Part shown: positions 26,074-36,000 of the stretch, in pieces
Layout of the letters: each line of letters starts with the position of its first letter
How positions within the stretch are numbered: position 1 is the first letter of the stretch
DNA from: Myxococcales bacterium
GTDB lineage: Bacteria; Myxococcota_A; Polyangia; Polyangiales; Ga0077539
NCBI GenBank assembly: GCA_013298625.1
Contig: JAAFIF010000008.1
Location: forward strand, 88,568-152,567
Reading direction: 5' to 3'
DNA length: 64,000 nucleotides
Position numbers and translations under genes: made by a program
Notes under the pieces: generated by a model
Database searches by the model: none
Told to the model about the DNA's origin: nothing
Seen by the model: the letters and a program-made list of their open reading frames with translations, nothing else

Positions 26074-27063
26074 ATGCACCTGCTCATCCTCTCGCGCAAA
26101 GCCTCGCTCTACTCGACCAGGCGCCTCACCGAGACCGCGCGCGCGCGGGGACACGTGGTGTCCGTCATCGATCCGCTAGAGTTTTCTCTGGTGGTTTCGC
26201 GCGGACGACCGCAGCTCTTCTTCCGCGGACAGCCCGCAGAGCACTACGACATCGTGCTGCCGCGCATCGGCGCCTCGATCACCAGCTACGGGCTCGCCGT
26301 GGTCCGCCAGTTCGACATGATGGGCGTCCCGGTGCTCAACCACGCGGTGTCCATCGCGCGATCGCGCGACAAGCTCCGCGCGATGCAGCTGCTCACCAAG
26401 CGCGACTTGGACATCCCGACCACGGTCTGCACCAAGTCTACGGCGTACCTCGACAGCGCCCTGCAGCTCGTCGAGGCCCCGCCCGCGATCATCAAGCTGC
26501 ACCAGGGCACGCAAGGCGTCGGCGTCATGCTCGCCGAGACGCGCCAGAGCGTGCAGGCCACGCTCGAGAGCTTCTGGAGCCTCGGGCAAGACATCATCCT
26601 GCAAGAGTTCGTCTCGGAGTCGAAGGGGCGGGACATCCGCGTGATCGTCGTCGGCGGCCGCGTCGTCGCCGCGATGCGACGCACCGCGAAGCGCGGAGAG
26701 TTTCGCTCGAACCTCCACCGCGGCGGCGACGCTGAAGGCCTCGCCAAGCTCAACCCCAAGTACGCCAAGGCCGCCATCGCAGCAGCCGAAGTGATGGCGC
26801 TCGAGGTGTGCGGCGTCGACATGCTCGAGACCCGCCGCGGCCCGCGCATCCTCGAGATCAACTCTTCTCCTGGCCTCGAGGGCATCGAGCGCGCGACGCA
26901 AAAAGACGTCGCCAGCGCGATCATCCAGCACGCCGAACGCTACTACCGCACCGTGCACGGAAAGCACCGCAAGGGCGCCTACCGCGCCCCCTCCGAGGTG
27001 TTCGAGCAAGAGCGCGGCACGCCACGCACGCGCGCGACGCGCCGCAAATCCGCGCGCAAATGA
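26074..27063 (+). CDS. rimK: RimK-family alpha-L-glutamate ligase (ATP-grasp)
   Basis: A 329-residue ATP-grasp ligase closely resembling RimK, which adds glutamates to the C-terminus of ribosomal protein S6 and can make poly-glutamate. Visible motifs are the N-terminal ILSRKASLYSTRRL, the substrate loop PRIGASITSYG, the ATP-binding IIKLHQGTQGVGVML, and the metal-binding ILEINSSPGLEGIE. The C-terminus carries a basic tail of about 40 residues beyond the usual RimK end. ATG 26074 gives the family start; an in-frame GTG at 26062 is also possible. The stop overlaps the next gene's ATG. Confidence 0.92.
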   Translation: MHLLILSRKASLYSTRRLTETARARGHVVSVIDPLEFSLVVSRGRPQLFFRGQPAEHYDIVLPRIGASITSYGLAVVRQFDMMGVPVLNHAVSIARSRDKLRAMQLLTKRDLDIPTTVCTKSTAYLDSALQLVEAPPAIIKLHQGTQGVGVMLAETRQSVQATLESFWSLGQDIILQEFVSESKGRDIRVIVVGGRVVAAMRRTAKRGEFRSNLHRGGDAEGLAKLNPKYAKAAIAAAEVMALEVCGVDMLETRRGPRILEINSSPGLEGIERATQKDVASAIIQHAERYYRTVHGKHRKGAYRAPSEVFEQERGTPRTRATRRKSARK

Positions 27064-27812
27064 CGGTCGCGCTCGAGAGCCACGGCGCCGCGCGGGTCCT
27101 TCGCGTCACCCGGCCCGACGCCCACAACGCGCTCGACTCGAAGACCATGGACGCGATCATCTCGCACGCACGAGCGATCGACGGCGACGCGCGCGCCATC
27201 GTGATCGCCTCCGCAGGGCCGTCGTTCATCGCGGGCGGAGACCTCAAAGAGTTCGGCGCGCTTCGCGGGCGAGCAGGAGGACGCACGGTCTCGAGCAAGG
27301 GCCGCGCGGTCTTGAAGGCCTTGCGCGCGATCGGACTGCCGCTCGTCGCAGCGATCGACGGCGACGCGTACGGCGGCGGATGCGAGCTCGCCGCCGCGTG
27401 CGACCTGCGCTTCGCCCGCGCCACCGCGCGCTTTCACTGGGTGCAAAACAAGCTCGCCGTCACGACGGGCTGGGGCGCCACGCACAGGCTCGCGCAGCTC
27501 GTCGGCGTGTCGACCGCCGCGCGATGGCTGCTCGCCGCCGAGAGCGTGTCTGCAGAAGACGCCCACCGCGCGGGCTTCGTCGATCAGCTCTCGCACGAGG
27601 TGAGCGCGCTCGAGCTCGCGCTGGCGTGGTGCGAGCGCGTCTCGTCCATCGACCCAACGGTGACGCGACTGCAGCTCGGCCTGCTGCGCGACGAGCACGA
27701 AGAGCACAGCAAGCGCGCGCACGAGCGAGAGCGCAGGGCGTTCGCCGAGTGCTGGGCGCTCGAGGCCCACGAGCGGGCTGTGCAGCGCTTCATCGCCCGC
27801 GGCAAGCGCTGA
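27060..27812 (+). CDS. Enoyl-CoA hydratase/isomerase family protein
   Basis: A 250-residue crotonase-fold protein. Oxyanion-hole segments are FIAGGDLKEF and DGDAYGGGCELAAACD, and WGATHRLAQLVG follows. The Glu residues that catalyse hydration in ECH are not both obvious at the expected loop (the second Glu position reads as T-T-G-W-G), so it may act as an isomerase or other crotonase enzyme. Its ATG lies in the stop of rimK (ATGA), so the two are co-translated although no metabolic link is evident. Confidence 0.88.
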   Translation: MTVALESHGAARVLRVTRPDAHNALDSKTMDAIISHARAIDGDARAIVIASAGPSFIAGGDLKEFGALRGRAGGRTVSSKGRAVLKALRAIGLPLVAAIDGDAYGGGCELAAACDLRFARATARFHWVQNKLAVTTGWGATHRLAQLVGVSTAARWLLAAESVSAEDAHRAGFVDQLSHEVSALELALAWCERVSSIDPTVTRLQLGLLRDEHEEHSKRAHERERRAFAECWALEAHERAVQRFIARGKR

Positions 27813-27848
27813 AGCGCGACGGTCCGACGCGCTCGGGCGCAGCAGCGC

Positions 27849-29996
27849 TCACCGGTTCGGCGATTCGCTGTGGAGCGCCGCGCGCGCCGCGGCGAGCGCC
27901 GGCAGCGAGCGCGACGCTGCGACGAGGGCGCGCCACTCGTCCGGGCTGAGAAATCCCGTGCGAAACGGCCGCGCGGCGAACACTTCGTCCTCGCCCTCGT
28001 CGCCCTCGCAGAGCGCCATCGCTTGACGGACCGCTCCGCGCTCGGCGGACACGGTCCAGCGCAACACTGCCGCGCGAAACACCGTCGGAGACAACCTGGC
28101 AGCCAGCGGCGCGAGCGCCTCGCGCAACGTCGGGTCCGCGGCGACAGCGCGCGCGATGCCGTGCGCAGAGCTGCCCTCGGACTCATCGGACATATCTTGT
28201 CCGAGCGCTGTGGCGACGGCGACGGCCGCGTCGGCGAGCAGCATCGGCGTCGGCGCGAGGCGCATGGGGAGTCGTCGCACGGCGAACTGCGCGACGCACT
28301 CTGCCGCGAGCCACCGGCGCGCGGACGCGCTGAGCGCGCGATCGAGCTCTGGGTCGACGAGGACCAAGGCGGGCGTGCTGGGCGGAGCAGACCACAGCGA
28401 GCCGAGGCCTTCGACCAACGAGACGATTGGTGGAGTGATCGAGAGCCAACGAGCGGCGTCGTGGATGGCGCGCGCCATGGGGCTCGACTCGTCGACGACG
28501 GACACATCGAAGTCCGCTGGAGAGCGCGCGTAGGCAGTGCGAAGCGCGGGGACGAGATCGATGATCCACTGGGCGATCTCGGTGCGTTCGCCTTCGTCGT
28601 CGAGCGCGTCGAGCGCCGCGCGCAGCTCGTCGAGGCGCTGTGTGAGGGACGGCTGCGGATCGACGACGGTGGGACGATCGACGGACGTGTTCTCGCCGGC
28701 GGTCCACGGCGGCGGCGCGATGGACGCGCGGGTCTCGACGGGGTGCTCGACCTCGCCGAGATCGGACGGAACCCTCGGCGCGCTGAACACAATGGTCTCG
28801 AGCTCTTGCTCGAACACGAGGTGCGGACCGCTCTCATCGGCGCTCGAGCGGGGCGCGCGCTCGTCGACGACGATGGCGTCTGGCGCGCGCGATGCGGCCT
28901 CGACAGCCTCGGCGGCCTCGGCGCGGGCGATCGCCTCGTCGAGCTCGGCGGGCGGAGGAAACACGGACGGCGACGAGCGAACGTGCTCGGGCGGCGCCTC
29001 GGTGGCGACGGGGTGATCGGGCCAGAGCGCGATTCCGAGCCGTTGACGCAGGTCGAAGTACGCCTCGCTCATCGCGAACGGAACGAGGTCCGAGAGCGCG
29101 TCGCGCGGCGCGGACTCGAGCAGGGGCAGCGCGCTCTTCACGCTCGCGAGGTCGCCGCACAGCAGCAGTCCTGCGCGCAGCGCCGTGCGCTCGGCGCCTT
29201 GGATCCAGCGGCCGAGGTCCACGGTGGTCCCGCGCTCGACGAAGAGCGCGACGACGCGCTCGAGCCTGGCGAGCGCCGCGGGCTCCATCATCTTTCGGAG
29301 CTGGTCGGCGATCTTTGCGACCTGCGGATCGACGCCGAGCTGCGGGCGCGCCGCGCGAAGCGCCGCAGCGAACAGCGCAGTGAGCTCTGTGAGTGAGTCT
29401 CGATAGAGCACTCGCGCGTACTGCGCCGGGCGATAGCGCGCCATGTGATGCCCCGCGAGAAACGCGAGCTCTTCGAGCGAGCGCCCCGAGGTGACCTTCG
29501 CGCCCGCGATCGACGCGATCGGATCTGTGGGCAGCGCTTCGATGGTGCTGTCTCGCGCGGGGACGAGAAAGCCGAGCGGCATGGGGGCGTCGAGCGCGAA
29601 CGCCGCGGCGCCGAGCGCGCGCACCACGGCGACCGAGCTGCGCGCGGGATGCACCGCGTCGTGCGCGTGCAGACCGGCCTTGGCGAGCGGGACCGAGCGC
29701 ACCGAGCGCACCGCGGCGAGCACGCACTCGAAGATCTTGGCGACGAAGGGATCGTCGTCGGGGTGCGCGAGGAGCTTGAACCACGCCTCTTCGTCGATGG
29801 GGGCCTCTGCGCGGCGCGGCCGCGCGGGCTTGTACTCGTGCGCGAACGCGCGCGCGCCGTCGGGCACGCGCTCGCCGAGCAAGAACACGCCGGCCTGCGC
29901 TGCACAGAACGCGGCGTCGTCGCGCCCCTTCGAGCGAAGGGACGAGACGAGCGCCTCGAGCTCTGCAGCGGCGGCCTCGGGCGAAGGAGCACTCAT
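27849..29996 (-). CDS. Tandem GltI-C-type module protein, last gene of glt-like cluster
   Basis: A 715-residue soluble protein without signal peptide. Residues about 25-327 align end to end with the last 310 residues of the giant TPR protein upstream: EYKPxRP, DPFV(A/G)K(I/M)F, HHMARYRPAQY against KHMSYYRPEHY, and LLLCGDL against FLLCGDL. After an acidic/Pro linker (about 330-470), residues about 500-714 look like a second, diverged copy. All three copies share the spacing W-x3-[AV]E-x2-A-x-R-x5-C. No TPR repeats remain. ATG 29996 is chosen because upstream codons read Arg/His-rich noise. It lies 55 bp after the giant gene. The function is unknown; it may compete with or cap the giant protein's partner site. 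Confidence 0.82.
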   Translation of the reverse strand: MSAPSPEAAAAELEALVSSLRSKGRDDAAFCAAQAGVFLLGERVPDGARAFAHEYKPARPRRAEAPIDEEAWFKLLAHPDDDPFVAKIFECVLAAVRSVRSVPLAKAGLHAHDAVHPARSSVAVVRALGAAAFALDAPMPLGFLVPARDSTIEALPTDPIASIAGAKVTSGRSLEELAFLAGHHMARYRPAQYARVLYRDSLTELTALFAAALRAARPQLGVDPQVAKIADQLRKMMEPAALARLERVVALFVERGTTVDLGRWIQGAERTALRAGLLLCGDLASVKSALPLLESAPRDALSDLVPFAMSEAYFDLRQRLGIALWPDHPVATEAPPEHVRSSPSVFPPPAELDEAIARAEAAEAVEAASRAPDAIVVDERAPRSSADESGPHLVFEQELETIVFSAPRVPSDLGEVEHPVETRASIAPPPWTAGENTSVDRPTVVDPQPSLTQRLDELRAALDALDDEGERTEIAQWIIDLVPALRTAYARSPADFDVSVVDESSPMARAIHDAARWLSITPPIVSLVEGLGSLWSAPPSTPALVLVDPELDRALSASARRWLAAECVAQFAVRRLPMRLAPTPMLLADAAVAVATALGQDMSDESEGSSAHGIARAVAADPTLREALAPLAARLSPTVFRAAVLRWTVSAERGAVRQAMALCEGDEGEDEVFAARPFRTGFLSPDEWRALVAASRSLPALAAARAALHSESPNR

Positions 29997-30051
29997 CGCA
30001 GGTCTACCGCTCTCGCGCCGCGGTGGCAGCGCGTGGTGTGAAGGGTGATGC

Positions 30052-33000
30052 TCAGTACGCCGCGGCCGCTTGGAACGTGATCCCGAGCGCCTCACGGAGC
30101 CGGAAGTACGGCTCGGAGATCGAGAACAGAATCACGTCCTTGAGCTTCTCCGTGGGGGCGACGTCGCCGGGGAGGCCGGGCTCCATGGCGATCATCTTCT
30201 TGGACACGTCCAGGTCACCGCAGAGCAAGAAGCCCGCGCGGCACGCGGTGAGCTCGACGCTCTGGAACCACTTCTTGATGTTCACCTGACCGCCCTGGTC
30301 GAGGAAGATCTTCACGACCTTGCGCAACCCTTCGAGGTTGACCGGATCCTGCTGCATCTGCTGCGCGAGCGTCTGCACCGTGGCCATCACCTCGGGCGGA
30401 ACGTCGAAGTCACCCTTCACGAGCTTGATCGCCGCGAGGAGCAACATCGTGAGCTCGGCCACCGTCGGAAACAGCGTCCTGACATAGTGCTCGGGCCGGT
30501 AGTAGCTCATGTGCTTCGCAGCAATGAACTGAAGATCCACCGGCTGCATGCCCTGCAAGAGCGACGAGCCCGACACCGACGACCACGGGTCGCTCGGGAC
30601 GTACGCGAGGCCGCCCGGCTGCTGCGGCCGCAAGAAGATCGCCGGCATCTGCGGGAGGTTCAGCGCAGCCGCGGACAAGCCCATGGCGCGCACGAGCGCG
30701 ACCGAGCTGGTCTGCGGATTCTGCTGATCCGCCGCGGTGAAGCCGAACTGCGCGACGGGGCGCACCTTCACGCGACGAAGGGCAGGGAGAATGCAGGCGA
30801 ACATCTTTCCGACGAAGGGGTCCTCGTCCTGGTGAAAGAGGTCCTTGATCCAGCGCTCTTCGTCCAAGCGCGACTGCGGCGCGAGCGGCCGACGCGGCTT
30901 GTACTGCTCGTAGAACGCGCGCGCGTCCGCCGGCGCGTTGTCGCGCAGCAAGAAGCACATCGTGTTCGCCACGCACCAGGCCTTGTCGTACTGGCGCGTC
31001 GCGTAGTGCAGGTCGTAGACCGCCTTGAGCGCCGCGGGGTTGTTGATCTCGCGTCGCAGCATGATGGTCCACGACTCGATCGCCTTCTGCGACTCGCCGG
31101 CCATCGTGTAGAGCTCAGCGAGGATCTTCTGCTCGGTCTCGTCCTCGGGCTTGAGCTTCGACGCGGACTCGAACGCCGTGATCGCCTCGGCCTTCTTGTC
31201 CAAGCGATCGCGGTAGATCAACCCGAGCGCGTGCCAGAGCGAGAACTCGAGGTCGCGGTTTCCCTTGCCCGTGATGCGGTGAAGCATCTTTCGGTACGAG
31301 CGCTCGAGCTGCTTGAACTCCTTCTTCGCAGTGAGGATCTGGTTGATCTTCTCGAAGGACTTCAGGTCGCTCGGGTTGAGGTCGAGCGCGGCGTTGTACC
31401 AGTTGACCGCCTCGTCGGGGTTCTTGATCTCGTTGTTGTAGATCGACGCGACCGTGTACGCGTAGCGCGACTTCTTGGCCGGGTCCTTCTCGACCTCGGA
31501 CATCTTCGTGACGGTCTCGACCACGCGCGACCACTGCTTGGTCTCTTGGTAGAGGCCGAGCAGCTTCATCAACAAGATGTTGTTCGAGTCGCCCTTGATC
31601 TCGAGCGCTTCGTTGAAGCTCTGGATCGACTTCTGCGGGTTCTTCGCCTTGTCCTGCCAGAGCCCGGCGATGTCGACGAGCATGTTGTAGCGCTCGTCGT
31701 TGTCGGTCAGGTGGTTGTCGAAGATGGCTCGCTTGTAGCCGATCACCTGCTCCCACTGGTTGTCCTGCGCGTACGTCTCGACCAACGCCTCGAGCGTCGG
31801 GCGGTGGTTCGGCACCTCTTCGAGCGCCTTGTCGAGGAAGTTGATCGCGCGACGACGATCACCCTGCTCGCGCTTCACCACGCCGATGCGGAAGTAGAGC
31901 TCCGCGCGCCCCTCGGGCGCCATGTCGTCTTTGTGATGAACGACCAGCAAGTGGTAGTTCTTGAACGCGTTCTCCCAGTCCTTCTTCTCGAAGTACGCGA
32001 GCGCGAGCTCGCTCAGCACTTCGACGTTGGACCGGTCGAGCCCGTGCGCGGTCGAGAGCGCCTTGATGGCGCGATCGACCTTGCCGAGCTTCATCGCGAC
32101 GCGGCCCATCACGAGCTGCAGCTGCAGCTGCTCTTCGGGCGTGCGGCGCGCGCTCTTGCGGACGAGCACCTCGGCGAGCGGCTCAGCGGCCTCCCACTGC
32201 GCCGTCTGCGCGTAGTGAAACACCAGCGGAAACGCTGCGTCGTCGAGGTCCGGGTCGGCCTTGATCGACGACTCGAAGCACGCGACAGCCTTGTCGCGCT
32301 CGTCGAGGTGGTCGTTCCAGATGCGGCCGAGCTCGTAGAAGAGCTTGGCCTTGGCGCGCGGCGCCTCGGTCGCGTTGATCTCGCGCTCGAGGTACTGCGC
32401 GGCGTCGTACTGGTCGCCGCGGCGCTGAAAGATCTGCCGAATCGCGCCGAGCGACGGCGCGTGCGCGTCGTTCACATCGAGCGCAGAGCGGTACAGGTCG
32501 AGCGCCTGGTCCTCGTCCTTGAGCTGGTCTTCCGCGAGCTTTCCGATGCGATACCGGATGTCGACCTGCTTGACCGGGTCGCGCTCGTGGTCCGACAGCG
32601 TGCGAAGCGTCTCGATCGCGCGGTCCCACTCGCCGCGCTTCTCGTACACGCGCGCCAGCCCTTCGAGCGCAGGCAAGTACGTGTAGTCGATGTCGAGCGC
32701 GTTCTGAAACCCGTCGATCGCGCGGTCCTGGTCGTTGAGCTCCTCGGCGTACACTTGGCCCATCGCCGTAAACAGCGGGACGCGCTCCTTGCGCTCCGCC
32801 GTCGCCGAGATGTGCCGATCGAGCGCGGAGAGCAGCTCGTTCCACCGAGACTGACGGCGATAGAGCCGCTCGAGGCCGCGATACGCGTGGTCGTTGTTCG
32901 GGTCGATCTCGACCACTTGCTCGAAGCGCGCGGACGCCTCGGGCAGCTTCACGAACTCCTCTTCCTGCATCTCAGCGACGCGGGTGAGCAGCTTGATCTT

Positions 33001-36000
33001 CTCGCGCTCGACCGAGACGTGATCGAGCTGCGCTTCGAGCGCGCCGAGCAGGTCCGCAGCGCGGCCCAGGCGGGCGTACAGCCGCTCGAGGCCGCGGAGC
33101 GCCGGAAGGTTGCTCGGGTCCGCCGCGACCGCCGCGCGGTGCACTTCGACCGCGCGCTCGGGGTCGTTCGCGCGGTCCTCGAGGACCTCCGCGAGCTTCA
33201 AGCGAACCGCGTTCGCCTGCTCGATGTTGTTCTGCGCCGCGAGCGCCTCAGCCTTGCGGTAGAGAACGTCCACGAGGCCCACGCCGTTGCCGCGACCTTC
33301 GTACACTCGCTCGAGGGCCGTCAGCGCCGCGACGTCGCGCGCGTTGAGGTTGAGCGCCGTCTTGTAGTGCTCGACCGCCGCGTCGGGCTGGTTCAAGTGC
33401 AACTCCAGCACTTCGCCGAGCTCCACGTGAACCTTGCGACGGTCCTCTTCGGTGCGCGCCACCGCCATGCAGCGCTCGAGCAGCTGCGTGAGCTGCGGCC
33501 ACTGCTGCAGCTTGCGGTAGAGCGCCGTCATCGAGTGCAGCGCCAAGAGGTTGTCCGGCTGCCGCGCGAGCACCTGCTGGTAGATCGGCAGCGCCCACTC
33601 GGGCTTGTTGAGATCCACGCCGTACCACTTGGCCATGTTGAGGCCGATGTGCGTCCAGCGAGGATCCTGCGCGGTCTTCCACCAGTCGTTCGACGTCGAG
33701 AGCAGGTCGTTCCACTTCGCGCCGATCGCCGCGAGGCGCTCGAGCAGCGTCACGGTCTCTTTGTCCGAGACGTCCGTCTCGTACGCGAGCATCGCGGCCG
33801 CATAGGCCTGCTCGTTGTCGTTGAGGTTCGCGTCGTACACCTTCGCCGCGCGGCGAAGCAGGTCGACCTTCTCCTTCGCGTCGTCGTCGCCGAGGGCGTC
33901 GAAGCGCGCGATGTACATGTCCACCAGCGGCTCCCAACGAGCGTTGTCGCGGTGCAGCACCTCGAGCTTCTGAAACGCGCGGTCGTGCAGGTTGTCGACG
34001 GCCAGGATCTGCTCGTACGACTCGCGCGCGCCGTCCGGCTCCTGGATCTTGTCTTCCCAGACCGTGGCGATCTCGACGAGGATCGGGATCTTCGCCTCGT
34101 CGATCGACTGCGCGTTCACGCGGATCTTCAGGACGTCGACGACCTCGCGCCACTCGTCCGCCGCCGCGTGCAACTCGAGCAGCTTCGCGATCGCCTCTTC
34201 GTCGTTCGCCGAGACGTCGAGCACGTTGCGCCACGAGGTCACCGCGTCGGCGTGCTGCTGATAGATGTTCTGGTAGAGCATCGCGAGCTCCGCCCAGATC
34301 GCCCGCTGCCGCGAGGCGTCGAGCGTCGCAGCACCCACCTGAATGTGCTGGTTGAGCGTCGCCGACAGCTCGTCCCAGTTCTCCGTGCGACGGAAGATCT
34401 CTTCGAGCGCGACGTACGCAGCGTCGTTGCCCGAGTCGATGTCCAACACGCGTCGGTACGACTCGACCGCGCGCTCGAGGTCGTTGCGCGCTTGCTCGTG
34501 AACGCTCGCGATCCGCAGGCCGATCTGCGCCTTGCGGTCGTAGTCGTCCGTCGAGACCAGCTGACGCTCGAGCGTGTCGACGAGGTCGTCCCACTTGCCT
34601 GCGTTCTGATGCAGCGTCGCGAGCACCTCGAGCGCGTCCGGGTCTTCACCGCGAAGCGTGAGCACCTCGTTGAGCAGGCGCACCGCATCGTCGGGGCGAT
34701 TCAACGGCCCGGCCGCCATCTGCGCCTGCCGCGTGAACAGCTCCGACCGATCGATGTCGCTCGTCGCGTTCTCGCCCTTCTTCTCGAGCACCTTGTACAG
34801 CTCGGGAGCGTTGTTCGCCGCGGTGTACAACCGGTCGAGCGCGTCGAGCGACTCGGGGTGCGACGCGTCCAGCTGATCGACGATCACGCGGTAGCGCGCG
34901 ATCGCTGGCTCCGCCTGCTGCAGGTCGTTCTCGAGGATCTGCGCGTGCCGCAGGGTGAACTCGATCTTCTGCGTCGGGTCCTCCACAGCCTGCGCGCGAC
35001 GGTCGAGCACCTGCGCGAGCCGCTCCGCGTTGCCGAGCCCCGAGTAGATCACGTCGAGCCGCTCGAGCGCGTCTGCCTCCAGCGGCGCGACGCTCAGCAC
35101 GTAGTTGTACGAAGCCTCAGCGTTCTCGACGTCGCGAAGCTCTTCTTCGTACACGCGGCCGAGCCGCTTGCCGACGATGCGCTTCACGTTCTCGTCCGCT
35201 GAAGCCTCGACGATGTCTGCGTAGCAGCTCGCGAGGTCCGTCCACGCGTCCATCGTGCCGGCGAGGCGCTCGCCGTCCGCAAACGACCGCTCGTCGAGCG
35301 GCGACTCGCGCAGCGCGCGCATGTGCCAGTTGATCGCGCCGACGCCATCGGCCAGCTGCGACTCGTTGAGGTCCGCGAGCGCGTGCATAGCGGCGATGCG
35401 CTCAGCCGGGTCCGACACGAGCGTGAGCGCCTGCTCGTTGAGCTGCGCGAGCCTCTGCCACTCGCCCTGCCCTTCGTAGATCGGCCGCAGCATCGCCGCG
35501 ACCTCCGCCTGCTTCACGCCGCGGCCGAACATCGCCTCGAGCGCCGCGACCGTCGGCGAGTGCTCGGGCTCGACGTCGAGCACCTCGCGGTACGCCGCGA
35601 GCGCCGCGTCGATGTCGCCAAGCGGCCCTTCGTTGACCTGCGCGAGCTTGAACCGCAGCGCCACGACCTCTTCGGGCGACGCGTCCGGAAGCGCGATGGC
35701 GACCTTCGTGATCGCCGCGAGCTCCTGCCACTTCTCGCCCGCCTCATAGAGCCGGTCGAGCGCGCGAGCAGCGTCGCCGTTCTGACCGTCCGCCGCGAGC
35801 ACGGCGCGGTAGCGCTCGATCGCGACGTCGACGTTGCCGAGCTGCACCTCGTAGATGCGCGCCGTGCGCAACCCGAGCTCGACGAGCTTCTGCGGCTCCT
35901 CCGACAGCTTGGCGAGCTCTGCGTCGTACGCGGCGCCGACCTCGGGCCAGCCAGCGACGGTGTCCGCGAGGCGCTCGATGTTCGCGAGCGTATCTTCGTG

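Noticed and set aside
29370..29420. H-x-M-x2-YRP box of the GltI-C module as a metalloprotease motif
   Set aside because: It lacks HExxH and any third ligand, and the third copy has lost the His residues altogether.
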